Positions 23,189-41,214 of a stretch of DNA of 64,000 bases are shown piece after piece. The stretch's first letter is position 1. Every line of letters begins with the position of its first letter. The position numbers and the translations under genes were made by a program. Source of the DNA: Diphasiastrum complanatum (Eukaryota; Streptophyta; Lycopodiopsida; Lycopodiales; Lycopodiaceae); the NCBI GenBank assembly GCA_029204225.1, contig CM055102.1, forward strand, positions 12,599,484-12,663,483, given 5' to 3'. The notes under the pieces were generated by a model. That model was given only the letters and a program-made list of their open reading frames with translations. It ran no database searches and was not told the DNA's origin.

Positions 23189-24695
23189 CATTTTAACTTT
23201 ATAGGTTTTTTATGTGACTCAAAATCAATTGAGTTTAGTTATAAATTTGAGAGTTTAAGGTTTTATTTTAACCTTTTAACGATTTCATAATAATTTTGTG
23301 GATTTTTTAAAAGATTAGTTTCAAACTTTTTAACACCAATGGTATCAAATCACCCCAATAGCTCAACTACATTAGCTTACAAGTATCAAGGCAACGCTAA
23401 AAGCGAGGGATAGCGTAACATTATGCTTGTAGGGAAAACAGGAAACTTCTCCACATGTCACTTGGGGAGGCTTCTAATCTTTCGTGGAATTGTATTATCA
23501 CCTTGGATAGTTTCTTACTATTAATAGCTCATATTTAAAATTGTTTCTACTGTCGAGTCTCGAGTAGTCACTAGTGATAAAGAATTGGCTATTAATTCTA
23601 AATATGTACATATTGCGGATTGCTTTGACTCTTCACACTTGCAGTCATCAATCATGGAACTAGTGACAGTTGCACCGACGATCCGATTTGCTGCATATAT
23701 TATCACTATTAATCTGCATATTTAGAATTCTTTTGCCTCTCGAGTCGTGATAAAGAATTGGTGCATTGTCAATTACAGGTGACGCATTCGCTATTAATTT
23801 TAAATATGTACGTATGAGGATTTCTTTGACTCTTCACACTTGCTCCAGTCATCAATAATGGAAATAGTGACCTGACGATCTGATTTGCTGCATAAGCTCT
23901 GCTTTGATTGTAGGCCGGCTGGAGCAGCCTTCAAAGTTCAAAGGATTGTCTAAATCTTGCTTGCTCCTGTCATCAATGGATTTGATACAAGTTGCAGTGT
24001 CTAAATCTTGCTTGCTCCTGTCGTCAATGGATTAAAGATTTGATACAAGTTGCAGTTTCCCATGATGATGCAGCTCTATGCGTGCATCGTAGGCTCGTAG
24101 CTGCACGGAAATTGAAATAGCCGGGCTTAGAAATTAGTGTTTGCTCGGTCTCCATCACGGATTACAAGTTTCTGAGGTTCTCATGTGTGTCAGAGGCCGG
24201 GACTTTCAGGATTAGTATCTTTTGATGTTGAGGGTGGAGATTGGGTATAGCTGGGAACTTTAGAAGTTGGAAATTTGAACATTGAATCTCCACATCGATC
24301 TTGGAAGCTACGGCCTGCTGGTTAAGGCGTGCACTCCATGTGCACCTGCACTCCCGGCCCTACTCCATCCAGTGATAGCCCTACTGCATCCAATGATAAT
24401 ATATGGCATTAAGAAAAAAACAAAAGATATATTTCCTTGGATGTAATGGGGCCTGTGCGACAGAGGCAGTCTCTAATGAGATCCCAGCCAGGTGCACTTG
24501 CTGTGCACTCTCTAATGAGATCCCAGCCGGCCAGGTCCATGCGTGGTAGGCCCTCGAATATTCCAATTTCGCAGTGCTCCATTAAAGTCCACCAAAGACT
24601 ACAGTTCAGTGTCCTCTATATATCTTGCTGAAGTGTTGCGATCCTTAACACTACCAACGGAATATGTGTTTGAGGAGAGAGCGAGATCGAGATCG

Positions 24696-24739
<44 letters not shown>

Positions 24740-25342
24740 CGCCGCAGCTGATCTTTGGCTTAGTTTAAGCTTTCACTGTGATACACAGTTCGATTGTACT
24801 AGTTGGGATCGTTTATATGCATAGTACATATAAAACCACTTCTCCTATGTCAGAATTGAATGTGCTGATCATTTTTCTTATTTCTAGAAAGCTCAAAGAT
24901 GTGGCCAAACTTGTAATCTCTACATAGTAAACTCTCTAGCTACTTCTTTACAAGACATTTGCTCCTGAACTATCCCCATTTGAAAATGTTGCAGTTTCCT
25001 TGTGTGCATCTCAGTTAGGATTCTCTTGAGATATTAAGATAAAGAGATTGCATTATAATTTGAATAACCTCACAATTGATTTTGCGTAATTAACATCATT
25101 GTTTTGAACAGCTTCTAGTGGTTACTTCCCCAATACGAGTAGAGAGGTCTGACCAACACTGCTATAGAATGTCCTCAAGCCAATTGAATAACGCTTCTCG
25201 TAGATGGGATTGATCAGCTCAATGTAGTCAAAGCTATCGATGCATGATAGGACTTTCGACACATAGAGTAGCGCTTTGCAGCATCGGTCCAGAATTAGTA
25301 TAACCCAACAGTTGTTCCGTATTCGATCAATCGAAAGGAGCT
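23189..25342. repeat. Upstream region of CKX copy B
   Basis: 23255-23735 repeats bases 1-480. The rest is unique in this window: a partial internal repeat of the CTTCACACTTGC...CATCAAT segment near 23630 and 23840, a ~54-bp tandem duplication (about 23948-24057), a short direct repeat of CTCTAATGAGATCCCAGCC (24472 and 24509) and a GA microsatellite (about 24700-24732). It would contain the CKX promoter, but no specific promoter element could be assigned. Confidence 0.6.
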
Positions 25343-25831
25343 ATGACATCTAGACGCACTTCGACCACAATTCTCGCTTGGGTTATATTTACTCTCCTTT
25401 ATGCGTTCTTTCCCCGATTTCATCGTCACAGCTGCCACCCCATCCTGCTCTTTATCCAAAGAAAATTGCAGGGAACTTGCTGCATTGAATCTCAACCTAA
25501 ATATTTCCTTCTCGAACACCGCGAAGGCATCTCAAGGCTTCGGCCACATGTATCACGACCGCCCATCTGCAATTCTATACGCATCTTCAGCACAGGACAT
25601 CGTTGCAATAGTGAAGCTTGTATACTTCTCACCAAACCATCTAACCATAGCTGCAAAAGCAGCAGGTCATTCTATCTACGGCCAAGCACAAGCTCTGCAT
25701 GGGATTGTAATCGAAATGTCTAGTCTGAAAGGCATCGAGGTGGGCGTGCATGGATTTGGAGAAGCTGCAGTTCCGTTTGATCGACGTGGTGAAGGAGGCA
25801 TTGAAGAAGGGAATGGCGCCGAGATCTCTAA

Positions 25832-28989
<3,158 letters not shown>

Positions 28990-29184
28990 AACAAGAGATA
29001 GTAATAGAGAAGTAAAATGGACGATACCTGAATTATATATGGAATTGGCAGGAAAAGAAGAGATAGTGATATGCTCCGAACACCAACATGCAGATCTCTT
29101 CTACTCGGTGTTAGGAGGTCTGGGACAATTCGCTATCATAACTAAAGCCAAAATCCGCCTCCATCATGTTCCTCCTAAGGTAGT

Positions 29185-29392
<208 letters not shown>

Positions 29393-30633
29393 CTCATATT
29401 ATCTTATATGTCTTTCTGCACTTTCAATATGGCTGCTTATTTCTAGGTGAAATGGGTTGGAGCTTACTACTCAGATTTTTCGGCTTTACGAAAGATCAGG
29501 AGATGCTGATTTCACAAGGAAAAGAGAATTCTTTTGATTATATCGAAGGGTCCTTGTTGGTTAAAGGTAAAGATCTGAATAGCTGGAAGATGGAGTCCCA
29601 TACATTAGAAGACGTGAATTCCAATGTCACGATAGAATCAGATGTTCCAGTCCTTTATTGTTTGGAGCTCACCAAGGCCTATTTTGAGCGTGAATCAAAC
29701 TTGATAGGCAAGGTAGTCTGTTGTCATTATCACGTTTAATACAATGATAAGTGTTATTATATTGCAGTCACGTTAAGATAAATAACTTCTGATTATGGCT
29801 CCAGTTACAAGCTCTGCTCATTTTACAAAAATTTTTAATTCGCTTGTGATCTGCTGAAGCTTTGAGTGACTTGAAATTTTCTTTTGTGCCACGCAGAAGT
29901 TAAATTCATTGTTAGAACCGCTTCATTATCTTCCATCCGAAATCAGCATCATAGATGCTGATTATTTGGGCTTTCTCGACAGGGTCCACAACAAGGAAAG
30001 AGATATCCGAAAGTCAGGTCTCTGGTACACTCCTCACTCGTGGTTGAACTTATTCATTCCCAAGAGCCGGATTATAGAGTTTGATGCTTGGGTTTTTAAG
30101 CAAAAGTTGAGCGGAGACATAAACGGACCGATGCTTGTCTATCCCCTCAACCATAACAAGTAAGTCCTCTATTCAACTATTGTCTTCATTTCTGCATGTT
30201 CTTACTGGGAAATTAAAATTAAATGCAACAAAAGATGAGTCCAGACTGAGATCCAAAGATTATCATACTCGTTGATGACAACTAGTGATTGCAACCCTTC
30301 CTTTGCCACAGTTGTATAGATGGGATTCCCGGAGGTCTGCGGTGACACCTAGCGAAGACATCTTCTACGAAGTAGGACAACTCGGATATGCATCACCACG
30401 CTCAGCTCCAACAACAGAAACGTTAATGGATCAAAATAGCAAGATATTATATTTCTGCAGAACAAAATCCATCGAGTACAAACAATATCTTCCACACTAC
30501 GTCAATCAGGACAAATGGAGAACCGATTTTTACCGTTTTTCCTTGATTTCGTGAATGAAAACTGAGGTACGATCCCAAAGCCATTTTGTCTCCTGGTCAA
30601 AGAATTTTTCGGAGGAGCAAAACTCTTTCCTAA

Positions 30634-33600
30634 AGCAGATAATGGTTCACCTCAAAGAAGTGATGTCAACAAGACGGGATGCTGAGTCTTCTATTGGGAA
30701 GCATAAGACTTAAATAAATGGTGAGCCTAAAACTGTGAATAGTTGATATTTGATAGGATACTCTTAAATCATGAGAACAGGATTATGATGTACCTGTAAA
30801 GTTAGTCTGCGAGCTCGGATCAGTCTTTGCTCCTCCAGAGTTATGGGAAGAAGCCTGGAGCATTGATGCATTCTCCAGGTTGTCTGCAAACTCACTTGCA
30901 AGCACCATTTGTCATAAATGCAAAGGCTTATATAATATTCTTTCCTATGAAGGGTAAAATGTGAAGTGTAAACTTACATGGGTGCCAATTGAGCTGGGTA
31001 AGAGACAATGTTTTGTCACTCTCACACGTGTTCAACACGTTGGGTAACTGTGTCTTGTCACTCATACATAGCTTAACTTGTTGACATCTTGGAGTCATGT
31101 GCTCTATGACGATTAAACTCGATCACTTATTACTCAATGTACACCATATATTTGTGCATAAAATATGTCAGCACAAGTAACAATGAAGCTACATAACCAT
31201 ATCACTATCTATAAAAGATGCGGGTACAAGTAGCAAGGTTGCTACTTAATCAATATGCTCCATGACTATAAAAAAAAAGCATTGAAGCTTGGTGGATAGT
31301 TGCATATAATTCGTATTTTATAGTAATATACCATATAACAAACGTAGTATATAAATATGTACAATACAACATATTATACATTTTTGATCACTATATTATC
31401 ATTTTCAATAGTTTAACTCAAGAACAAAAATGAGATTATTTTATCTTAGTATTCATCCCTTCAAACATAAACATAAGAACAAAATTCTAAAGAAAACCGT
31501 GGATCACATATGAATTATTAGATAAAAACTTGTCAATTGTGAAAAGGTACAGGTATGGCTATCTATTAGCTATACGTATTTTTTAGCCAAAAGAAGTATA
31601 CTACACGTATTAATGGCACCGTATTATATGCTTGTATTGTACAATGCAACTATGGTTTGGTGAAGCAACTACATAGCAAATTGGAGTCAAACTCTAGAGC
31701 ATAACTTATAAGTAGAACAAAGAAAGTACCCTCCACCTCACCACTTATTGGAAGACAAATCTTAGGAAATCCAACTTTCTCCCCTGAGCTAGACGAAGCA
31801 AAATTAGAAAGAGCAAATGATGTAGGGGTCTTCCATGCAAGCTAGCTTAGACGAAGAAGAAAATGTGCTCAATGAATGTTTATGATGCTCTCAAAATTAT
31901 CAACTCCAACAAAACTTCTTACTAAGCTAGAACAATTCTTTTTCATTTTTCATCAATGCAATGGCTGGATCTATGGTGTGCTTGTGCCACTGTAAATAGC
32001 ACCTTTCTAACTTTGTTAAAGTAAAAGCAAAAGGTTATATACTCCCTTTACCATGTATAATGTCCTTGCACAAATCATTTTCAAGTCTTCTATGCCCAAT
32101 TAATGCTTGTACCTAATTGGTCCCTCAGTTAAACCTATATCGTGCTAGGCCAAATAAACTAAACATTGCATATTATGTAGCTCTTTAACCTTAAGGGTGT
32201 ACCATAATCTCTTTCAACTACAACCTCCCTTGTTGAGTAGGATTAGCCTACAACTAACCTTGCATTAGGCGATTCTAGTTGGTAATAGGCAATTGCTTGA
32301 ATGAAACTCGAGATAACTTTGCATCGTTAATTGTTCAATTATAGCTTTAGCTAGTCCATGAAAAATTAAAAATCAATGGACATGATGCATGAGAGTAGAT
32401 TGCACCAAACTATCACTAAGTAGCTAAGGTTTATGATCAAATTTAAAAGATTTTATGTTCTCAAGGATATTGCCCAAGAACAGATCCAAAGGGATGTAAA
32501 ACTCTAGTCATTAGAGTTTACCTTATGTAAAGACCTAAATTGAAGGTGTTCTACCCTGCATGGGGAGGCTTAGAAGGTGTTTACTAAGAGTCAAGATATT
32601 CTGCAAACACCATGATAATCCTTTTAGTAGCCACCCTTTATGAGTTATTTTGATAAGCTTGTGCTCATGCTACTATTCAATGTCACTAGGTATGTATATC
32701 ATTTGTAATGAATGCCTAGAATGAGTTACTTTTATGATTGTGTGCTAATGTCACAATATGCATATCATTTCTTAATTGTAGCTCTGGCATAATATGCTAG
32801 AATAGAAAAAATGCTTGTTAGGCATAATGGATATCCTATAGATAACTTGTCCATTGCGCAAGACATTTTATAAATAAGTTGTCCATTTTGCATGCAGAAT
32901 TATTTATCTATAAATAAGTAATCTATTAATAGCCTTTTTTTTTAATACTAATGGATAGCCTATAAATAAAAGGGTGTATTCTTGGCCCATGACTGAAAAT
33001 ATATGCAGAGGCCCCATTCTCATCTAATGGGGCACAATTAACAAGGAAGCTACATAACCATATCACTATCTATAAAAGATGCGGGTACAAGTAGCAAGGT
33101 TGCTACTTAATCAATATGCTTCATGACTATAAAAAAAAGCATTGAAGCTTGGTGCATAGTTGCATATAATACGTATTTTATAGTAATATACCATATAATT
33201 AACGTATTATATAAATATGTATAATACAACGTATTATACATATTTGATCACTATATTATAATTTTCAATAGTTTTACTCAAGAACAAAAATGAGATTATT
33301 TTATCTTAGTGTTCATCCCTTCAAACATAAACATAAGAACAAAATTCCAAAGAAAATCGTGGATCACATATGAATTATTTGATAAAAACTTGTCAATTGT
33401 CAAAAGGTACAGGTACGGCTATCTATTAGCTATACGTATTTTTTAGCCAAAAAAATATAATACACATATTATATGGCACCGTATTATATGCTTGTATTAT
33501 ACGATGCAAGTATGGTTTGGTGAAGCAACTAACTAGCAAAGTGGAGTCAAACTCTAGAGCATAACTTATAAGTAGAACAAAGAAAGTACCCTCCACCTCA

Positions 33601-34725
33601 CCACTTATTGGAAGACAAATCTTAGGAAATTTTTATGATAGGGCATTCAATAAAAGAGTTGACATCACTAGGACTACTATCTCAAAGACCTTGAACATGG
33701 AATTTTCAAACAAAACATTGGAGAGTTGCTCACCACCCAAATATGAATATCATAGTGACTTGTTGTATCCAACTTTCTCCCCTGAGCTAGACGAAGCAAA
33801 ATCAGAAAGAGCAAACGATGTAGGGGTCTTCCATGCAAGCTAGCTTAGACGAAAAAGAAAATGTGCTCAATGAATGTTTATGATGCTCTCAAAATTATCA
33901 ACTCCAATAAAACTTCTTACTAAGCTAGAACAATTCTTTTTCATCTTTCACAAATGCAATGGCTGGATCTATGGTGTGCTTGTGCCACTATAAATAGCAC
34001 CTTCCTAACTTTGTTAAAGTAAAAGCAAAAGGTTATATACTCCATTTACCATGTATAACGTCCTTGCACAAATCAGTTTCAAGTCTTCTATGCCCAATTA
34101 ATGCTTGTACCTAATTGGTCCCTCAATTAAACCTATATCGAGCTAGGCCAAATAATCTAAACATTGCATATTATGTAGCTCTTTAACCTTAAGGGTGTAC
34201 CGTAATCTCTTTCAACTACAACCTCCCTTGTTGAGTAGGATTAGCCTACAACTAACCTTGCATTAGACGAATCTAGTTGGTAATAGGCAATTACTTGAAT
34301 GAAACTCAAGATAACTTTGCATAGTTAATTGTTCAATTATAGCTTTAGCTAGTCCATGAAAAATTAAAAATCAATGGACATGATGCATGAGAGTAGATTG
34401 CACCAAACTATCACTAAGTAGCTAAGGTTTATGATCACCTCAAGCACATTCGGGTGCGCACACACACACACACACACACAAACCAGGGAATTGGTTACAT
34501 TGACTAATGCTCCTAGGTACTATCTTGGGATCATGACCACAGATGATACATCAACTTACAACATATGGGAAGATTACGACGACAAATTAAAAATATATTA
34601 GTTGTTAACTTTTGAAAAACTCAAGATAATTCATAGTTTAACTATAACTTGAATTGGAGTCCATGCAAAAAATTGCTAGTGAGGACATTATGCATGAGAG
34701 TAGAATACACCTACCTATTACTTAT
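30634..34725. repeat. CKX 3' flank blocks, copies 2 and 3
   Basis: 30634-32430 repeats 4037-5980 with an internal deletion near 31770. At about 32435 it joins the intron-1 module (to 33030). A second copy of the flank (33033-34440) and a truncated CA-repeat block (34441-34725) follow. All non-coding apart from damaged copies of the conserved frame (31668-31850; 33532-33842). The module junctions are abrupt, as in a rearranged duplication. Confidence 0.75.
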
Positions 34726-34791
34726 CCAAACATTATCATACTCGTTGATGACAATTATTGATTGCAACCCTTCCTTTGCACTGTTATATAG

Positions 34792-35107
34792 ATGGGATTC
34801 CCGGATGTCTGCGGTGACACCTAGCGAAGACATCTTCTACGCAGTAGGACTAGTCGGATATGCATCACCAAGCTCAGCTCCAACAGCAGAAATGTTAATG
34901 GATCAAAATAGCAAGATATTATATTTCTGTACAACAAAAACCATCAAGTACAAACAATATCTTCCACACTACGTCAATCAGGACGAATGGAGAACCCATT
35001 TTGACCGTTTGTGGTTTAGATTTTGTGGAAGAAAACTGAGGTACGATCCCAAAGCCATTCTCTCTCCTGGTCAAAGAATTTTTTGGAGGAGCAAAACTCT
35101 TTCCTAA
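34792..35107 (+). pseudogene. CKX: Isolated CKX last exon, copy C
   Basis: A 316-base exon 5 with its acceptor (TATATAG) and about 60 bases of the preceding intron. It is open from KW-equivalent DSRMSAVTPSEDIFYAVG to GQRIFWRSKTLS and TAA. Exons 1-4 are absent: the upstream DNA is the truncated CA-repeat block. It cannot encode an enzyme. It is the least damaged exon 5 in the window, which suggests a relatively recent rearrangement. Confidence 0.9.
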
Positions 35108-38100
35108 AGCAGAAAATCGTTCACCTCAAAGAAGTGATGTGAACAAGACGGGCTGCTGAGTCTTCTGTTGGGAAGCATAAGACTTAAATAAATGGTGAGC
35201 CTGAAATTGTGAATAGTTGATATTTGATAGGATACTCTTAAATAATGAGAACAGGATTATGATGTACCTGTAAAGTTAGTCTGCGAGCTCCAATCAGTCT
35301 ATGCTTCTCCAGAGTTATGGGAAGAAGCCTGGAGCATTGATGCATTCTCCAGGTTGTCTGCAAACTCACATGCAAGCACCATTTGTCATAAATGCAAAGG
35401 CTTATATAATATTCTTTCCTGTGAAGGGTAAAATGTGAAGTGTAAACTTACATGGGTGCCAATTGAGCTGGGTAAGAGACAATGTTTTGTCACTCTCACA
35501 CGTGTTCAACACGTTGGGTAACTGTGTCTTGTCACTCATACATAGCTTAACTTGTTGACATCTTGGAGTCATGTGCTCTATGACGATTAAACTCGATCAC
35601 TTATTACTCAATGTACACCATGTATTTGTGCATAAAAAATGTCAGCACAAGTAACAATGAAGCTACATAACCATATCACTATCTATAAAAGATGCGGGTA
35701 CAAGTAGCAAGGTTGCTACTTAATCAATATGCTCCATGACTATAAAAAAAAACCATTGAAGCTTGGTGCATAGTTGCATATAATTCGTATTTTATAGTAA
35801 TATACCATATAAGAAACGTAGTATATAAATATGTACAATACAACATATTATACATTTTTGATCACTATATTATCATTTTCAATAGTTTAACTCAAGAACA
35901 AAAATGAGATTATTTTATCTTAGTATTCATCCCTTCAAACATAAACATAAGAACAAAATTCTAAAGAAAACCGTGGATCACATATGAATTATTTGATAAA
36001 AACTTGTCAATTGTCAAAAGGTACAGGTATGGCTATCTATTAGCTATACGTATTTTTTAGCCAAAAGATGTATAATACACGTATTAATGGCACCGTATTA
36101 TATGCTTGTATTGTACGATGCAACTATGGTTTGGTGAAGCAACAACCTAGCAAATTGGAGTCAAACTCTAGAGCATAACTTATAAGTAGAACAAAGAAAG
36201 TACCCTCCACCTCACCACTTATTGGAAGACAAATCTTAGGAAATTCTTATGATAGGGCATTCAATAAAAGAGTTGACATCACTAGGACTACTATCTCAAA
36301 GACCTTGAACATGGAATTTTCAAACAAAACATTGGAGAGTTGCTCACCACCCATCTATGAATATCATAGTGACTTGTTGTATCCAACATTCTCCCCTGAG
36401 CTAGACGAAGCAAAATCAGAAAGAGCAAACGATGTAGGGGTCTTCCATGCAAGCTAGCTTAGACGAAGAAGAAAATGTGCTCAATGAATGTTTATGATGC
36501 TCTCAAAATTATCAACTCCATCAAAACTTCTTACTAAGCTAGAACAATTCTTTTTCATCTTTCATCAATGCAATGGCTGGATCTATGGTGTGCTTGTGCC
36601 ACTGTAAATAGCACCTTTCTAACTTTGTTAAAGTAAAAGCAAAAGGTTATATACTCCATTTACCATGTATAACGTCCTTGCACAAATCATTTTCAAGTCT
36701 TCTATGCCCAATTAATGCTTGTACCTAATTGGTCCCTCAATTAAACCTATATCGAGCTAGGCCAAATAATCTAAACATTGCATATTATGTAGCTCTTTAA
36801 CCTTAAGGGTGTACCATAATCTCTTTCAACTACAACCTCCCTTGTTGAGTAGGATTATCTTACAACTAACCTTGCATTAGGGAGTCTAGTTAGTAATAGG
36901 CAATTGCTTGAATGAAACTCAAGATAACTTTGCATAGTTAATTGTTCAATTATAGCTTTAGCTAGTCCATGAAAAATTAAAAATCAATGGACATGATGCA
37001 TGAGAGTAGATTGCACCTAACTATCACTAAGTAGCTAAGGTTTACGATCACCTCAAGCACATGCGCGCGCGCACACACACACACACACACAAACTAGGGA
37101 ATTTGTTACATTGACTAATGCTTCTAGGTACTATCTTGGAATCATGACCACAGATGATACATCAACTTACAACATATGGGAAGATTACGACGACAAGTTA
37201 AAAATATATTAGTTGTTAACTTTAGAAAAACTCAAGATAATTCATAGTTTAACTATAACTTGAATTGGAGTCCATGCAAAAAATTGCTAGTGAGGACATT
37301 ATGCATGAGAGTAGAATACACCTACTTATTACTTATAAGTAGACAAGGGATCACTACAACACTCGCCATGATTTCCAATGTGAAATCACACATTTAGATT
37401 TTTTGAATCTACAAAGGTGCCACAAAACATGTCACAACAGGGTCGTCGAATTTTGACAACTATAAAACGTGTCGCAAAATGATGCCTACGCCAACTAGCT
37501 CCGTAGGAGCCATCAGTAGGACACTGATCAAGGTTGTCCACATGAACATCACATTCTGAGGCCCATGTGGACGTTGCTATTCAACGTCCATGTGGACGTC
37601 ACAATCCAACATCCAACTGTACATCGCATTCGACTACCAAAACCTAACGTGGAAGTCCATATGCATGAGTTAGTTCAACGTGTTTTTAGTGTCTTGGACG
37701 TCAGAAAGTGACATGCAATAGTAGTGTCAATTTTGACATCTATTACAGTTTTTGACGGATAAAAAGAGTAGCACACCATGTGCTACTATTTTGTTGGAGC
37801 ATGGATAGAAGAAACTCACAAAATTTGCAAAAAATTTACTCTCAAAATATCAAAACCCATCTCGATGCCCGTTCTGCATGAACATATCAAAACAATACAA
37901 GAATTAACGGTTAGGATTTAGGTTGAGTACATTCTCTATATTTATAGTGAACAACAAGTTTATATGTTTCAAAAGAATTGACTATGGAGGATGACCCTCC
38001 CTTTTCAATTTATCGACTACTGGATCAAAGGATTTTCTAAATGCAAAGTCATATACCTCTTTAGTGGGGAGTCAATCGGCATCTATCCATACAATTTAGG

Positions 38101-41001
38101 ACTAACACAAAAACCACTATTTTAAGACTATTCATGTTTTTAAATAGAAACTCTCCTCTTATAACTCATCTATTGAATATTAAGAATGTATAACTAATAA
38201 GGTTAAAACTAATGTTGTTATCACATGATAATAATATATACTTCGAGACTATAGGAAATGATTATTTTTATTCCAATAAGGACACAAAAATAAAAATTGA
38301 TCATGATGAGAACCTTATGTGGCAATATAATTCTTACCATCAAGAGTTGACCCTATCTACACAGGCTTCGCTTTATGGTATGCGTGCTCAGATTTCCTAA
38401 AGATGTTGGGCAAAGAACTTCATGCTATGTGTACACATCATTAAACCAATAACATTGTCAAATTTAAAAGATTTTATGTTCTCAAGGATATTGCCCAAAT
38501 ACAGATCCAAAGGGATGTAAAGCTCTAGTCATTAGAGTTTACCTGATGTAAAGACCTAAATTGAAGGTGTTCTACCCTCCATGGGGTGGCTTAGAAGGTG
38601 TTTACTAAGAGTCAAGATATTCTGCAAACACCATGATAATCCTTTTAGTAGCCACCCTTTATGAGTTATTTTGATAAGCTTGTGCTCATGCTACTTTTCA
38701 ATGTCACTAGGTATGGATATCATTTGTAATGAATACCTAGAATGAGTTACTTTTATGATTGTGTGCTAATGTCACAATATGCATATCATTTCTTAATTGT
38801 AGCTTTGGCATAATATGCTAGAATAGAAAAAATGCTTGTTAGTCATAATGGATATCCTATATATAACTTGTCCATTACGCAAGACATTTTATAAATAAGT
38901 TGTCCATTTTGCATGCAAAATTGTTTATCAAAAAATAAGTAATCTATTAATAGCCTTTTTTTTCATACTAATGGATAGCCTATAAATAAAAGGGTGTATT
39001 CTTAGCCCATGACTGAAAATATATGCAGTCATCTAACTATAAAATGTGTCGCAAAAATGATGCCTACGCCAACTAGCTCCGCAGGATCCATCAGTAGGAC
39101 ACTGATCGAGGTTGTCCACATGAACGTCACATTATGGCGCCCATGTGGACGTTGCTATTCGACCGCCATGTGGACGTCACAATCCAGCATCCAACTGTAC
39201 ATTGCATTCGACTACCAAAACCTAACGTGGAACTCCATGTGCACAAGCTAGTTCAACGTGTTTTTGGTGTCTTGGACGTCAAAAAGTGACATGCAATACC
39301 AGTGTCAATTTTGACACCTATTACAGTTTTTGACCGATAAACAGAGTAGCACACCATGTGCTACTATTTTGTTGGAACATGGATAGAAGAAACTCGCAAA
39401 ATTTGCAAAAAATTTACTCTGAAAATATCAAAACCCATCTCGATGCCCATTCTGCATGAACATAAACAAACAATACAAGAATTAACGGTTAGGATTTAAG
39501 TTGAGTACATTCTCTATATTTATAGTGAACAAAAAGTTTATATGTTTCAAAAGAATTGACTATGGAGGATGACCCTCCCTTTTCAATTTATCGACTACTG
39601 GATCAAAGGATTTTCTAAATGCAAAGTCATATACCTCTTTAGTGGGGAGTCATTCGGCATCTATCCATACAATTTAGGACTAACACAAAAACCACTATTT
39701 TGAGACTATTCATGTTTTTAAATAGAAACTCTCCTCTTTTAACTCATCTATTGAATATTAAGAATGTATAACTAATAAGGTTAAAACTAATGTTGTTATC
39801 ACATGATAATAATATATACTTCGAGACAATGAATCTACATTCAATCTGGTTAAGAAGTCTCAAAATATGAATTTACTTAAGAAGTATCAAAATATGACTG
39901 TAGTCTCAATTTAGTTGAATTTGTGCTAACTTCAAGTTTAGGGTTGGAGGTCCCCTTGAAAATCAAGATGCATATTAGAAAAAAAAAATGGCCTATCAAA
40001 TAATATTGGAAGGACAAGCTATTATATAGAGAAATATCGATTTGTTTAGTTCTATCTTTGTACGCCATTCTCCTTGCTTTTTCAATAAGTGCAACTAACA
40101 ATGGCCATTCAATAAATCATGCTAGAAAGCTCATGGGCTGTAAGTGCAAGGCTATAGGAAATGATTATTTTTATTCCAATAAGGACACACAAATAAAAAT
40201 TGATCATGATGCGACAATATATGTGGCAATATAACTCTTACCATCAAGAGTTGACCCTGTCTACACTGGCTTCGCTTTATGGCATGCATGCTCAAATTTC
40301 CTAAAGATGTTCGGCAAAGAACTTCATGCTACGTGTACACATCATTAAACCATTAACATTGTCAAATTTAAAAGATTTTATGTTCTCAAGGATATTGCCC
40401 AAGAACAGATCCAAAGGGATGTAAAACTCTAGTCATTAGAGTTTACCTGATGTAAAGACCTAAATTGAAGGTGTTCTACCCTACATGGGGAGGCTTAGAA
40501 GGTGTTTACTAAGAGTCAAGATATTCTGCAAACACCATGATAATCCTTTTAGTAGCCACCCTTTATGAGTTATTTTGATAAGTTTGTGCTCATGCTACTA
40601 TTCAATGTCACTAGGTATGTATATCAATTGTAATGAATACCTAGAATGAGTTACTTTTATGATTGTGTGCTAATGTCACAATATGCATATCATTTCTTAA
40701 TTGTAGCTTTGGCATAATATGATAGAATAGGAAAAATGCTTGTTAGGCATAATGGATATCCTATATATAACTTGTCCATTGCATAAGACATTTTACAAAT
40801 AAGTTGTCCATTTTATAAATAAGTAATCTATTAATAGCCTTTTATTTTCATACTAATGGATAGCCTATAAATAAAAGGGTGTATTCTTGGCCCATGACTG
40901 AAAATATATGCAGAGGCTCCACTCTCATCTAATGGTATAGCAAGTACCGATCAAACAAAAGAGAAGATTATGCAACTGTTATACCTTGCTATTGGATTTT
41001 A
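35108..41001. repeat. Further duplicated flank and module DNA
   Basis: 35108-37060 is the CKX 3' flank again. 37065-37810 is the CA/GACGTC block, 37811-38050 a stretch missing from copy 1, 38050-38570 the module with the 38212-38400 frame, and 38575-39030 the intron-1 module. 39030-39380 is part of the GACGTC block, 39640-40475 the module again and 40479-41001 the intron-1 module leading to element T2. No genes beyond the short frames already listed. Confidence 0.75.
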
Positions 41002-41134
41002 TTTCAGCTATTCTGATATTCTGTTAACTATCTGTTTTTTTTTGTAGATCTGCATTAGTAGCTCCTCGGAATATTAAAGACAATGCTTCACTAGAAATGT
41101 CATTGGCCACAATATTGACATGCAAAACCACTGA
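41002..41134 (+). repeat. Left terminal inverted repeat of DNA element T2
   Basis: 133 bases matching the left end of T1, with the same upstream sequence (CCTTGCTATTGGAT). T1 and T2 therefore share one insertion event that was later duplicated with its flank. Confidence 0.8.
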
Positions 41135-41214
41135 GCATATCATGATGAACAATATGATTTCAAATGTAAAGTGTAAAATAGCAAAGTCTTTGATGGTGGA
41201 CATTCAAGAACTTT

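Noticed and set aside
24700-24732. GA microsatellite as a CKX promoter element
   Set aside because: GA tracts can occur in plant promoters, but nothing here ties it to a transcription start.
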